A stretch of 64,000 nucleotides of DNA. Origin: Virgibacillus_O sediminis (GTDB lineage: Bacteria; Bacillota; Bacilli; Bacillales; Amphibacillaceae). The stretch covers positions 62,001 through 126,000 of the forward strand of contig NZ_JBHRRZ010000038.1 in assembly GCF_042643265.1 (NCBI RefSeq), read 5' to 3'. Under the pieces are notes generated by a model. The model was not told where the DNA came from. It searched no databases and was given only the letters and a program-made list of their open reading frames with translations. Each line of letters begins with the position of its first letter. The first letter of the stretch is position 1. Both the position numbers and the translations under genes were made by a program. Positions 7,896 to 15,742 of the stretch are shown piece by piece.

Positions 7896-9512
7896 TCATA
7901 TCTCCTCCTTCTGATCCCTTCCCTCCTCGGCTTCTACCAGCTTGCGCTTCAATATCTTCCCAACGGTATTCCTTGGCAGTGTTTCCATGACTTCAAACTG
8001 CTTTGGCACTTTATAAGGGGTGAGACTGCGGTAACAGAACCCTTTCAATTCTTCCAAGTCGATGGAAGCCCCCTGTTTGGCGACAATATAAGCCTTGACG
8101 ACCTCTCCTTGTTGTGGGTCGGGTATACCTGCCACTGCACATTCCTGGATGTCCGGATGCTCATACAGCACATTTTCGACTTCCTGGGGATAGACATTGA
8201 AACCGCCGTTGATGATCATTTCTTTTTTTCTGCCCGCGATGAAGAAATAGCCGTCCTCATCCTGAATGGCCAAATCACCGGTATATAGCCATCCATTTTT
8301 TAAACTCTTCCTTGTTTCCTCTTCATTGTTCCAATATCCCTTCATAATCTGCGGACCCTTGATCACCAATTCGCCTACGGAATTTGCCGGCAGTTCCTTG
8401 CTGTCTTCATCCACGATCTTGCTGTCGGTTCCCGGCAGCGGAATACCGATGCTTCCCACCTTCCTGATCCCCTTTGGCGGATTGCGGTGTGTGGAAGGGG
8501 AAGCTTCCGACAAGCCGAACCCTTCTCCGATCACGGCACCGGTGATGCTTTCAAATTGACGGATGACCTCCATCGGCAAGGGCGCCGAACCGCTGGAACA
8601 GAATTTCAGGCAATCAAGGCCATACTCTCTCACCTTGGAGTGATTAATGAATGCATTGTACATGCGCGGCACACCTGGAAAAAATGTCGGCTGGTATTCT
8701 TTGATTTTTTCCAGTACATCATCCACAGCAAATTTCTTGATTAATAGATTGGTCGCACCAATATATATTCCTAGATTCATGCCGCTTGTCATAGCATACA
8801 CATGATAGAGCGGAGTAGCAGTCAGCACGGTTTCCTTTCCAAATTCCATATCTTCCCCATACATCGCATAGCTCTGAATCACATTGGCAACCAGATTATA
8901 ATGGGACAGCTTAGCCCCCTTTATTACCCCGCTGGTTCCCCCAGTGTATTGGATAACTGCCGTATCCTCCTTTGGGGTGACTGGTGCCTCCTTCTCCAAC
9001 GGCTTGGATTGGGCTATCAGTGATTCCAAAGAAGCTTCTGTCCGGTGCGGTGATCCGGCAATGAATATATGCTTAAATTCATATAATCCTTCCAGCTGTC
9101 TCACTGTTTCAGCCGTATTCTCCTCCACGGTGATGGCAGCCACTTCAGCATCACTTGCAATCTGAAGCAATTCCCTTGCCGTATATCGCGGATTGATTTG
9201 AACCACGACCATCCCCAATTTCATGGCAGCATAGTAGGCAATAATATAGCTTGGGTCATTGGATACCATTAAACCGATCCGCTCCCCCCTAGCTAATCCA
9301 AGACGCTTCCAAGCCCCTGCAAGGCGGTCGGCTTGCTCCTTCAACTCCTGATAGGTGAGGGAATCCCCGTCCTGTATGACGGCCTGACGGTGAGGACAGC
9401 GGACAGTGGTTTCCTCCAAAAGGGAATAGACAGAAACCTCTGGTATTCGAAGCTCCTTCTTCATTGCCTCCGGATAGGCCTTATACCATCTACGTTCTTT
9501 AAGATTCTGCAA
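7896..9512 (-). CDS. acyl-CoA ligase (AMP-binding), second copy
   Basis: Adenylate-forming acyl-CoA synthetase of 538 residues. Core motifs are YTGGTSGVIKGAKLSH near 190, GFGLSEASPSTHRNPPKG near 329, YTGDLAIQDEDG near 408, GRKKEMIINGGFNVYP near 424 and PRNTVGKILKRKL near 515. Similar in whole length to the ligase at 1635-3215. The predicted start is TTG at 9512, with GGGGAGG about 10 bp upstream. As the only ligase in the sigma-54 operon, it probably activates the acid brought in by the TRAP transporter encoded just before it. Confidence 0.92.
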   Translation of the reverse strand: MQNLKERRWYKAYPEAMKKELRIPEVSVYSLLEETTVRCPHRQAVIQDGDSLTYQELKEQADRLAGAWKRLGLARGERIGLMVSNDPSYIIAYYAAMKLGMVVVQINPRYTARELLQIASDAEVAAITVEENTAETVRQLEGLYEFKHIFIAGSPHRTEASLESLIAQSKPLEKEAPVTPKEDTAVIQYTGGTSGVIKGAKLSHYNLVANVIQSYAMYGEDMEFGKETVLTATPLYHVYAMTSGMNLGIYIGATNLLIKKFAVDDVLEKIKEYQPTFFPGVPRMYNAFINHSKVREYGLDCLKFCSSGSAPLPMEVIRQFESITGAVIGEGFGLSEASPSTHRNPPKGIRKVGSIGIPLPGTDSKIVDEDSKELPANSVGELVIKGPQIMKGYWNNEEETRKSLKNGWLYTGDLAIQDEDGYFFIAGRKKEMIINGGFNVYPQEVENVLYEHPDIQECAVAGIPDPQQGEVVKAYIVAKQGASIDLEELKGFCYRSLTPYKVPKQFEVMETLPRNTVGKILKRKLVEAEEGRDQKEEI

Positions 9513-9554
9513 AAGGTTCTCAACCTCCCCCTGTGATTTAATAATTGCTGACTA

Positions 9555-10556
9555 TTATTCAAGCACCCCTTCTTCTTCATAGTATTTTTTGGCTCCTGGG
9601 TGGAGGGTTTCTGTCTCGATTCCATTTAAAGCTGTATCCAAGGTGAAATTCTCTGCACGTTCTGGAACTTGCTCTTCAAAAGAGGACAGATTTTCCCAGA
9701 ATATTTTAGTCAAATTATAGACATACTCTTCTTCCAGGTCAGCCCTCACGGTAATCATCGTTTCCATCACATATGTCGGAACCTCTTCGTCTATTCCATC
9801 GTACGTTCCGGCCGGCAGTTCACCGGCTGTGATGCCAATCCCTTTTTCCTCGATGCTTTCCAATTTCTCTTCATCAATTGGGATCACTTTGATTGGGCTG
9901 GTCAATTCTATTTCCTGCAATGCCGGGATGAATGGCGCCCCACCGCCGAGAAATACATCGACATTCCCATCCTTCAGCATCGAAGCCCCATCGGAGTAAT
10001 TACCATAGGAAACCTTCCCCCCAGCCTCTTCAATGGTTTGTTCATCAATTCCATATTCCTCCATCATCTTCCAGAAGGCTACCGGCCCTCCACCGCCTTT
10101 AGGCCCAAGAAAGATATGTTTATCGACAATATCCTCAATGGACTCGATGTCGTCATTATCTGCAGTGGTAGCAATCGTTTGAAAAACCGGATAGATAGCC
10201 GCAATAGCTGCAATATCTTCAATTGGTTCATCAAATCCGGTTCCCCCTTCCAGTGCCGCAATAAAATCCGGTGTGTAATTCAACCCCATCTGAATATCTC
10301 CCACTTGCAGTGATTTCAGATTTGCCGTGGATCCCCCCTCCAACTGTGTGGCATTCAATCCATTGAACTCTGAAGAGTATATTTCTGTCATGGTCGTCGT
10401 GATGGGATACCAGCCTGAACCCATGGGACCTGATCCGATCTGCAGGAATTTATCAGGGGCAGATGGCTGGCCGTCTGATCCGGAAGTTTCCTCCCCACCG
10501 CAGGCAGTCAATATAACCGCAATAAACAAGATGGCAATCGTCAAAAGTTTTTTCAT
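9555..10556 (-). CDS. TAXI-type TRAP transporter solute-binding lipoprotein
   Basis: Extracytoplasmic substrate-binding protein of 333 residues. The start at 10556 is chosen because GGAAGGTG lies just upstream; an in-frame ATG five codons earlier is part of that site. A lipoprotein signal peptide ends in LTACGG with lipobox Cys at residue 19. The mature part holds the TAXI-family blocks GSGPMGSGWYPITT near 43, LGPKGGGGPV near 150 and DVFLGGGA near 201. It delivers an organic acid to the fused permease encoded 18 bp upstream. Ligand unknown; the beta-oxidation context suggests a carboxylate. Confidence 0.92.
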   Translation of the reverse strand: MKKLLTIAILFIAVILTACGGEETSGSDGQPSAPDKFLQIGSGPMGSGWYPITTTMTEIYSSEFNGLNATQLEGGSTANLKSLQVGDIQMGLNYTPDFIAALEGGTGFDEPIEDIAAIAAIYPVFQTIATTADNDDIESIEDIVDKHIFLGPKGGGGPVAFWKMMEEYGIDEQTIEEAGGKVSYGNYSDGASMLKDGNVDVFLGGGAPFIPALQEIELTSPIKVIPIDEEKLESIEEKGIGITAGELPAGTYDGIDEEVPTYVMETMITVRADLEEEYVYNLTKIFWENLSSFEEQVPERAENFTLDTALNGIETETLHPGAKKYYEEEGVLE

Positions 10557-10574
10557 ATTTTCACCTTCCATTTA

Positions 10575-12536
10575 TCAAATTATTTTTTTTGCTTCTTCCA
10601 TGCTGGTCTTCCTAAGCCTCCATTGCCATACAACTAATCCAATAGCCAATGCCAGGCCAGCGATATCCCCATAAACTCCAGGCATTACAAGGAATATTGC
10701 TGCAAGAATACTAATGGACCGCTTGAATGACCCCAATTCCCCAAACAGATACGCCTCCAAGGCAGCTGCAAAAAATACACAGCTGATGAATGCGCTTCCA
10801 ATAGCAAGGATAATTTCCCCTGTACTTCCCCCTTGCATCAGCAAGACAGGATTATAAGCGAAAATAAATGGGACAAAAAATCCGCCCAGACCTATTTTCA
10901 TCGAATAAAGCGCTGTCTTGAATGGATCCGCTCCGGCAATTCCGGCCGTTGTGTAAGCCGTGATGGCAACTGGTGGTGTCAGCCCGGACAGAACACCAAA
11001 ATAGAAAACAAACATATGTGCAGCAACTACATTTACCCCTAGTTCAATCAAGGCCGGTGCTCCCAGGACGGCCAAAATTACATAGGCTGAAACAGTCGGC
11101 ATGCCCATTCCCATTATGATGGAGGCCGCTGCCACCAGAATGAGCAGCAATAATAGATTCTGTCCTGCCACATCAATGACAAACCTGGAGAAAGTGATTC
11201 CAAGCCCTGTCAATGATACGGAACCGACAATGATGCCGGCGGTCGCACAGGCGGCGATGACGGTAAGAGCACTCCTTGCCCCGCTTTCCAGGGCAGCAAG
11301 AATATCCAGTAAGTTCATTCTCGTTGCTTTTCGGATCCAGCTCAGGACAATAGTGGCAATGACAGCATAGAAGCCGGCCTTCATTGGACTAAAGCCATAG
11401 ATCATTAATCCGATGATAAGAAGGATCGGCAGGAACAGATATCCCTGCTTTAACAAGACAATCCTAAAATCCGGGAGCTGCTCTTTCGGGATGCCGGCCA
11501 TTTTCATGCGCTTTGCATGAAAATAGACAACCATTCCTGCAATAAAGAAGTAGATGACAGCTGGTATCAATGCAAACAAAACCAGCTGTATGTACGGAAT
11601 GCCGACAGTCTCCGCCATGATAAACACGGAAGCACCCATAATCGGCGGCATGATCTGACCACCCTGGGAAGCTACCGCTTCCACTGCCGCTGAAAACTTC
11701 TTATTATACCCAAGCTTTTTCATTAACGGAATAGTGAACGAACCAGTTATCGCGGCATTTGCGGCCCCATTTCCCGTGATGGTCGCCACAAGGGCACTCG
11801 ATCCAACGGAGGAAAGAGCCGGCCCCCCTGTTTTATTGCCAAGCAGGCCGAACGCAGCATCGGTAAAAAACTGCCCTCCCCCTGACCTCATCAGGAAGGA
11901 GCCGAAGATGACAAACAAAATCAGAACGGTGGAACTCACATAGATAGGTTCGCTGAAAATTCCCAGTGTTCCGCTGAACATGTGATCCACCATCTTCTCA
12001 TAACGGATGCCCGGATGTGCAAGGGCCCCAGGAAAGAACTGCCCAAACATGGTATATACTAGGAAGAATACACCGATCCCCGCCATCAGGATTCCATTCG
12101 TCCTTCTCGTGGCTTCCAGTACCAAAGCAATAAACAAGGAGCCGAACAGCATATCCGTACTATTGATATTACCCTGTCTGCTTTGAATCGCTTCTGCCTG
12201 GCCTATCATGTATCCCGCTGTAGCTACGGTCAGCAATACAACGACGACATCGATGATTCCGAAGCTTTTCCCCTTTCGGAACGGAAATAATAGAAAGATC
12301 AGCAGCATTGCCCATAGGACGTGGATACTCCGCTGCTCCCAAGATGGCAATGTACCGAAGCCTGCCGTATAAATGTGAAAAACAGACAGCCCTATAGCCA
12401 ATAGAGAAATCAGCAGCACAATCATCCTGGAACCATTCCATTTAGCTTTTCTATCCTTCCAAATCTTCTCCGCGTACGACGGCTGCTCCTCAATGGTAGT
12501 ATCAATTTTTCCTGCATTCACTGCATCTGCCGACAT
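10575..12536 (-). CDS. TRAP transporter fused permease (DctQ-DctM, TAXI system)
   Basis: Membrane permease of 653 residues in which the small 4-TM and large 12-TM TRAP subunits are joined. The N-terminal part has about four hydrophobic helices (residues 35-150). The remainder has the DctM-type helices with conserved GNGAANAAITGSFTIPLMKK near 255 and the SGLTPPVA block near 520. It uses an ion gradient to import the solute caught by the TAXI lipoprotein encoded next. Located between an SDR gene and the binding-protein gene, with gaps of about 18 bp. Confidence 0.94.
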   Translation of the reverse strand: MSADAVNAGKIDTTIEEQPSYAEKIWKDRKAKWNGSRMIVLLISLLAIGLSVFHIYTAGFGTLPSWEQRSIHVLWAMLLIFLLFPFRKGKSFGIIDVVVVLLTVATAGYMIGQAEAIQSRQGNINSTDMLFGSLFIALVLEATRRTNGILMAGIGVFFLVYTMFGQFFPGALAHPGIRYEKMVDHMFSGTLGIFSEPIYVSSTVLILFVIFGSFLMRSGGGQFFTDAAFGLLGNKTGGPALSSVGSSALVATITGNGAANAAITGSFTIPLMKKLGYNKKFSAAVEAVASQGGQIMPPIMGASVFIMAETVGIPYIQLVLFALIPAVIYFFIAGMVVYFHAKRMKMAGIPKEQLPDFRIVLLKQGYLFLPILLIIGLMIYGFSPMKAGFYAVIATIVLSWIRKATRMNLLDILAALESGARSALTVIAACATAGIIVGSVSLTGLGITFSRFVIDVAGQNLLLLLILVAAASIIMGMGMPTVSAYVILAVLGAPALIELGVNVVAAHMFVFYFGVLSGLTPPVAITAYTTAGIAGADPFKTALYSMKIGLGGFFVPFIFAYNPVLLMQGGSTGEIILAIGSAFISCVFFAAALEAYLFGELGSFKRSISILAAIFLVMPGVYGDIAGLALAIGLVVWQWRLRKTSMEEAKKII

Positions 12537-12554
12537 GTCATTTCACCCCATTTC

Positions 12555-13325
12555 CTATAAAGTGCTTCCGCCGTCCACACTTATGATTTGACCGGTCATA
12601 AAGTCACTGGCTTCCGTTGCCAGTAGTAAAGCAACACCTTTGATGGCATGGTCATCGCCGATTCTGTTGAGCGGATTTTTACCCTTTATTGTATCACCGC
12701 TTTTTTCCAGTACTGCTTTCGTCATTTTAGTCGGGAAAAATCCCGGTGCAATTGCATTGACATAAATGCCATGCTGCGCCCACTTCCTTGCCAGGTCTCT
12801 GGTAAAATGCACGACAGCCGCTTTACTCGTACTATAGCCAATGGCATTCAAAACTTCCGGCGGCTCTGCCTTTAACCCGGCGGCAGAGGCTATATTGATG
12901 ATTTTCCCGCTTTTTCTCTCGATCATGGTCCTGCCGACTGCTTGTGACATAAGAAACGTTCCGGTTACATTGACCTTCATCACTTTCTCCCATGCTTCCA
13001 AAGGCATATCCTCCACAGTGGCTCCCCAGGTGGTGCCGCTGTTGTTGATAAGAATATCGATTTTACCGAAATCCCTGATGACATCCTGAACGGTTCGCTG
13101 AACGTCCTCCTCATTTCCCAGGTCACAGGCATACGCCTTCGCTTCTATCCCTTTCGCAGACAATTCTGCTGCAGCGGCTTCACATGCTGCCAATTTCCTT
13201 GAGCAAACCGCTATCGAACAACCCGCATCAGACAATGCCTCGGCAATCTGATAGCCGATTCCTCTTCCTCCGCCAGTGATAAGAGCAACTTTCCCTCTTA
13301 ATTGAAATAAGTCGAAAGTATTCAT
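12555..13325 (-). CDS. SDR-family oxidoreductase
   Basis: Short-chain dehydrogenase of 256 residues. The start at 13325 is favoured because GAGGTG lies 4 bp before it, inside an alternative upstream start. Motifs: TGGGRGIG near 15, NNSG near 91 (Ser replaces the usual Ala), catalytic Ser in NIASAAG near 143, YSTSKAA with catalytic Tyr and Lys near 160, and the closing TGQIISVDGG. Likely NAD(P)-dependent hydroxyacyl- or alcohol dehydrogenase. It starts 8 bp after the acyl-CoA dehydrogenase stop. Confidence 0.93.
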   Translation of the reverse strand: MNTFDLFQLRGKVALITGGGRGIGYQIAEALSDAGCSIAVCSRKLAACEAAAAELSAKGIEAKAYACDLGNEEDVQRTVQDVIRDFGKIDILINNSGTTWGATVEDMPLEAWEKVMKVNVTGTFLMSQAVGRTMIERKSGKIINIASAAGLKAEPPEVLNAIGYSTSKAAVVHFTRDLARKWAQHGIYVNAIAPGFFPTKMTKAVLEKSGDTIKGKNPLNRIGDDHAIKGVALLLATEASDFMTGQIISVDGGSTL

Positions 13326-13333
13326 TTTACACC

Positions 13334-14482
13334 TCAATTTTCATCCAGGATTTTTCGTGCCACAATCAGACGTTGTATTTCGTTCGTTCCTTCGTAAATC
13401 TTTGTAATCCTTGCGTCACGATAGAAACGCTCCACTGGATATTCTCCGATATAACCAATTCCCCCATGAATCTGCAATGCTTTATCGGCAACCTTATTAA
13501 ATACCTCGGAAGCAAATAACTTCGCCATCGCCGCCTCTTTGATTACCTTTTTACCGTCGTCAATCATTTCAGCTGCTTTCATTGTCAGTGCACGAGCTGC
13601 CTCTGTTTCAGTTGCCATATCTGCAAGCATCCATTGGATGGCTTGATTTCCGGCAATCGGCTTGCCAAATTGCACTCTCTCCTTCGCATAGGAAGCGGAT
13701 AACTCGATCAATTTGTCACATGAACCCACTGCACGTGAAGCCAATCCGACCCGGCCTTCTCCAAGAATTTTCAATGCATTCATATAGCCCATGCCCACTT
13801 CACCAATCACATTCTCCTCCGGCACGACACAGTCTTCGAAGATCAACTGGGCAGTATAGGATCCACGCAACCCCATTTTCTTATCTTTCTTGCCAATGGT
13901 GAGGCCGGGGAAGTCACGTTCTACCAGGAATGCTGTGATGCCGCCTTTTGCCCCTTTTTGCTTATCGGTCAAGGCAAATACAGTAAAAACATCAGCCACA
14001 GGGGCATTCGTGATAAAGTGCTTCGTGCCATTCAGGATCCAGCTTCCTCCCCTTTTTTCTGCTTGTGTAGCAAGATTGGTTGCGTCAGAGCCGGCTCCTG
14101 GTTCAGAAAGTGCAAATGCACCTATCCTGCTTCCTGCCGCCATATCCGGTAGGTACTTTTGCTTCAAATAATCGGATGCCAGTTTTACAAGACCGGTGCT
14201 TCCAATCCCTGTATGGGCGCTGATCAAGGAGACAAAGCCATTGTGGGTCCTTCCCAGCTGCTCCAGTACGACGGTCTTCCCCACAGCGTTCAACCCAATC
14301 CCGCCATATTCTTCTGGAATGCTGATGCCAAACAGCCCCAATTCTTTTGCTTTTTCTACTAAATGCTGTGGAATTACATCTTCATCCTCAATTTGCTGGG
14401 CGAACGGTTCCACCTCTTTATCTGCAAAGTTTTTTATCATGGTCTTCATTTGCTGCAATTCGTCAGTAACCGCCACTGTCAT
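13334..14482 (-). CDS. acyl-CoA dehydrogenase, first gene of sigma-54 operon
   Basis: Acyl-CoA dehydrogenase of 382 residues. Blocks: IPEEYGGIGL near 55, ALSEPGAGSDA near 124, LNGTKHFITN near 150, MGLRGSYTAQL near 203, and the C-terminal IHGGIGY...IYEGTNEIQR with the catalytic Glu of the short/medium-chain type present. It closely resembles the dehydrogenase at 17491-18654. Start ATG at 14482 after GGGGAGGAAAG. It lies about 29 bp after the predicted sigma-54 start site and leads the ten-gene operon. Confidence 0.94.
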   Translation of the reverse strand: MTVAVTDELQQMKTMIKNFADKEVEPFAQQIEDEDVIPQHLVEKAKELGLFGISIPEEYGGIGLNAVGKTVVLEQLGRTHNGFVSLISAHTGIGSTGLVKLASDYLKQKYLPDMAAGSRIGAFALSEPGAGSDATNLATQAEKRGGSWILNGTKHFITNAPVADVFTVFALTDKQKGAKGGITAFLVERDFPGLTIGKKDKKMGLRGSYTAQLIFEDCVVPEENVIGEVGMGYMNALKILGEGRVGLASRAVGSCDKLIELSASYAKERVQFGKPIAGNQAIQWMLADMATETEAARALTMKAAEMIDDGKKVIKEAAMAKLFASEVFNKVADKALQIHGGIGYIGEYPVERFYRDARITKIYEGTNEIQRLIVARKILDEN

Positions 14483-14521
14483 AAAACTTTCCTCCCCGCT
14501 TATCGTATTTACTAAATATAT

Positions 14522-14537
14522 AGCAAATATTGTGCCA
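14522..14537 (-). promoter_or_regulatory. sigma-54 (-24/-12) promoter of the beta-oxidation operon
   Basis: Minus-strand TGGCACAATATTTGCT (14537 to 14522) fits the RpoN consensus TGGCAC-N5-TTGCW, with the invariant GG-N10-GC spacing exact. Transcription would begin near 14511, giving a leader of about 29 nt before the acyl-CoA dehydrogenase start at 14482. A sigma-54 activator gene (15743-17422) lies about 1 kb upstream. Confidence 0.85.
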
Positions 14538-14565
14538 ACTTAATCTAGCCTTGCCGAACACACTA

Positions 14566-14579
14566 AGTAAACGCTTTCA
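14566..14579. promoter_or_regulatory. cre box (CcpA site) between activator sites and sigma-54 promoter
   Basis: AGTAAACGCTTTCA matches the Bacillus cre consensus TGWAANCGNTNWCA at 13 of 14 positions. It lies about 30-40 bp upstream of the -24 box and 60-150 bp from the palindromic activator boxes, so bound CcpA could stop the loop between activator and polymerase. Confidence 0.6.
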
Positions 14580-14637
14580 TAACAAGGTTTGAAAATTTTT
14601 TGACCATCTCGGTACCCCCTTAATGAATTTATAAAAA

Positions 14638-14713
14638 ATTCATAATTGAATTAATAATATCATGATTGGGTGATTTATCGATTCAAAAATGAATTAATAA
14701 TCCATTTTTGAAT
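14638..14713. promoter_or_regulatory. upstream activator sites: three ATTCA-N4-TGAAT palindromes
   Basis: Three copies of one palindrome: ATTCATAATTGAAT (14638-14651), ATTCAAAAATGAAT (14681-14694) and ATCCATTTTTGAAT (14700-14713, one mismatch). Centres are 43 and 19 bp apart, close to four and two helical turns. The last two also form a perfect 13-bp inverted repeat (14679-14691 with 14703-14715). They lie 100-175 bp upstream of the -24 box, the usual place for enhancer-binding protein sites. I infer they bind the activator encoded at 15743-17422. Confidence 0.65.
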
Positions 14714-14728
14714 CGAGCTTCGTTTGCT

Positions 14729-14761
14729 AAAAAAACAAAACCTTACAGAACAACTGTAAGG
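14729..14761 (-). terminator. Rho-independent terminator after PanE-like gene
   Basis: Perfect 8-bp stem CCTTACAG/CTGTAAGG (14741-14748 with 14754-14761), loop of 5, followed on the minus strand by a T-rich run (complement of 14730-14740). It separates the activator operon from the sigma-54 operon. Confidence 0.8.
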
Positions 14762-14776
14762 TCATTTGCTTCACTT

Positions 14777-15724
14777 CTATTTAGTTGGAGCCTGCTCTGC
14801 ATTCTGCTTTCTCAAATTTCTAGCATTGACAAACGTGAGCAGATGATAGATTGTCTCCAGTGCCGGTACAGGAACTCCTAATTCCTTTGCTTTTTTGACG
14901 ACATACCCGCACATCGACTCAACCTCCATCTCCTTTCCCTGCATACGGTCCTGCAGCATGGAAGTCCGGTGCTCCCTTGCCAATTCAGCATTGGAAAAAA
15001 TGGTCGCAAAAGCCCGCTCCCTGTCCATTTCGATACCAAGTGCAGCTGCAGTATCCAGCGCCTCTCTGCAAATGGTCTCCGCTGTCTGCCTAAGTTCCCG
15101 GGAATCAAGAACTTCACCGATCCTCGATTCAGCTGCTGCAGATATAGGATTGAAGGTCACATTCCATAATAGTTTCCGCCATTTCTTCTCCAAAATATTC
15201 CCAGTATACTTGGTATCAATACCAGCAGCGCTCAGCAAGTTAGCTACCTGTTCTGCTTTTACCGCCGTTGTGGGAGCTAATCCGCCCATCACCAATTTTA
15301 CTCTTCCTTGCTGACGCACCTGCCCTGAGCGCTCCTTGAACGCCTGAACATACGTAGCAGCAGACAATACCCTATCTGGACCGAATATCTCCTGAAGGAT
15401 CTCTTCATTATCTACACCATTCTGCAGAGTCATTACACATGCGTCTTCTTTAAGGATGGAATGCAGCTTTCTGCCCATTGCAACAGTATCGTTCGATTTT
15501 ACGGAAAATAATATAAGATCCGCTTCAGCAAGGTCCATCGGGTCTCCTGTAAACCTTCCGTTAATATGTAAGTCTTCCTTCTCTCCCTTGATGACCAGTC
15601 CTTGCTCCTTTAATACCTCCAACGTTTTTCCCCTTGCAAGAAATGTTACGTCATATCCTCCCTGCTGCAATTTCCCGCCAAAAAAACTGCCGACAGCTCC
15701 TGTCCCGGCTACCCCTATTTTCAT
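14777..15724 (-). CDS. 2-dehydropantoate 2-reductase family protein (ApbA/PanE)
   Basis: NADPH-dependent ketopantoate reductase family member of 315 residues. N-terminal GVAGTGAVGSFFGG nucleotide motif near residue 4; LQNGVDNEE near 99; the active-site Lys in KKWRKLLWNVTFNP near 180; the conserved Glu in MEVESMCGYVV near 262. Key residues of PanE are present, but context suggests a catabolic role, perhaps reducing a 2-oxo acid, rather than pantothenate synthesis. ATG at 15724 (second of two adjacent ATGs) after GGGGAGAAGG. It follows the activator gene by 18 bp and ends in a terminator. Confidence 0.85.
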   Translation of the reverse strand: MKIGVAGTGAVGSFFGGKLQQGGYDVTFLARGKTLEVLKEQGLVIKGEKEDLHINGRFTGDPMDLAEADLILFSVKSNDTVAMGRKLHSILKEDACVMTLQNGVDNEEILQEIFGPDRVLSAATYVQAFKERSGQVRQQGRVKLVMGGLAPTTAVKAEQVANLLSAAGIDTKYTGNILEKKWRKLLWNVTFNPISAAAESRIGEVLDSRELRQTAETICREALDTAAALGIEMDRERAFATIFSNAELAREHRTSMLQDRMQGKEMEVESMCGYVVKKAKELGVPVPALETIYHLLTFVNARNLRKQNAEQAPTK

Positions 15725-15742
15725 CATCCTTCTCCCCTTTTG

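Noticed and set aside
14777..15724. Calling the PanE-like gene a pantothenate biosynthesis gene
   Set aside because: Catalytic residues fit the family, but no panB/C/D genes are near and the gene follows a sigma-54 activator in a catabolic region, so only the family name is given.
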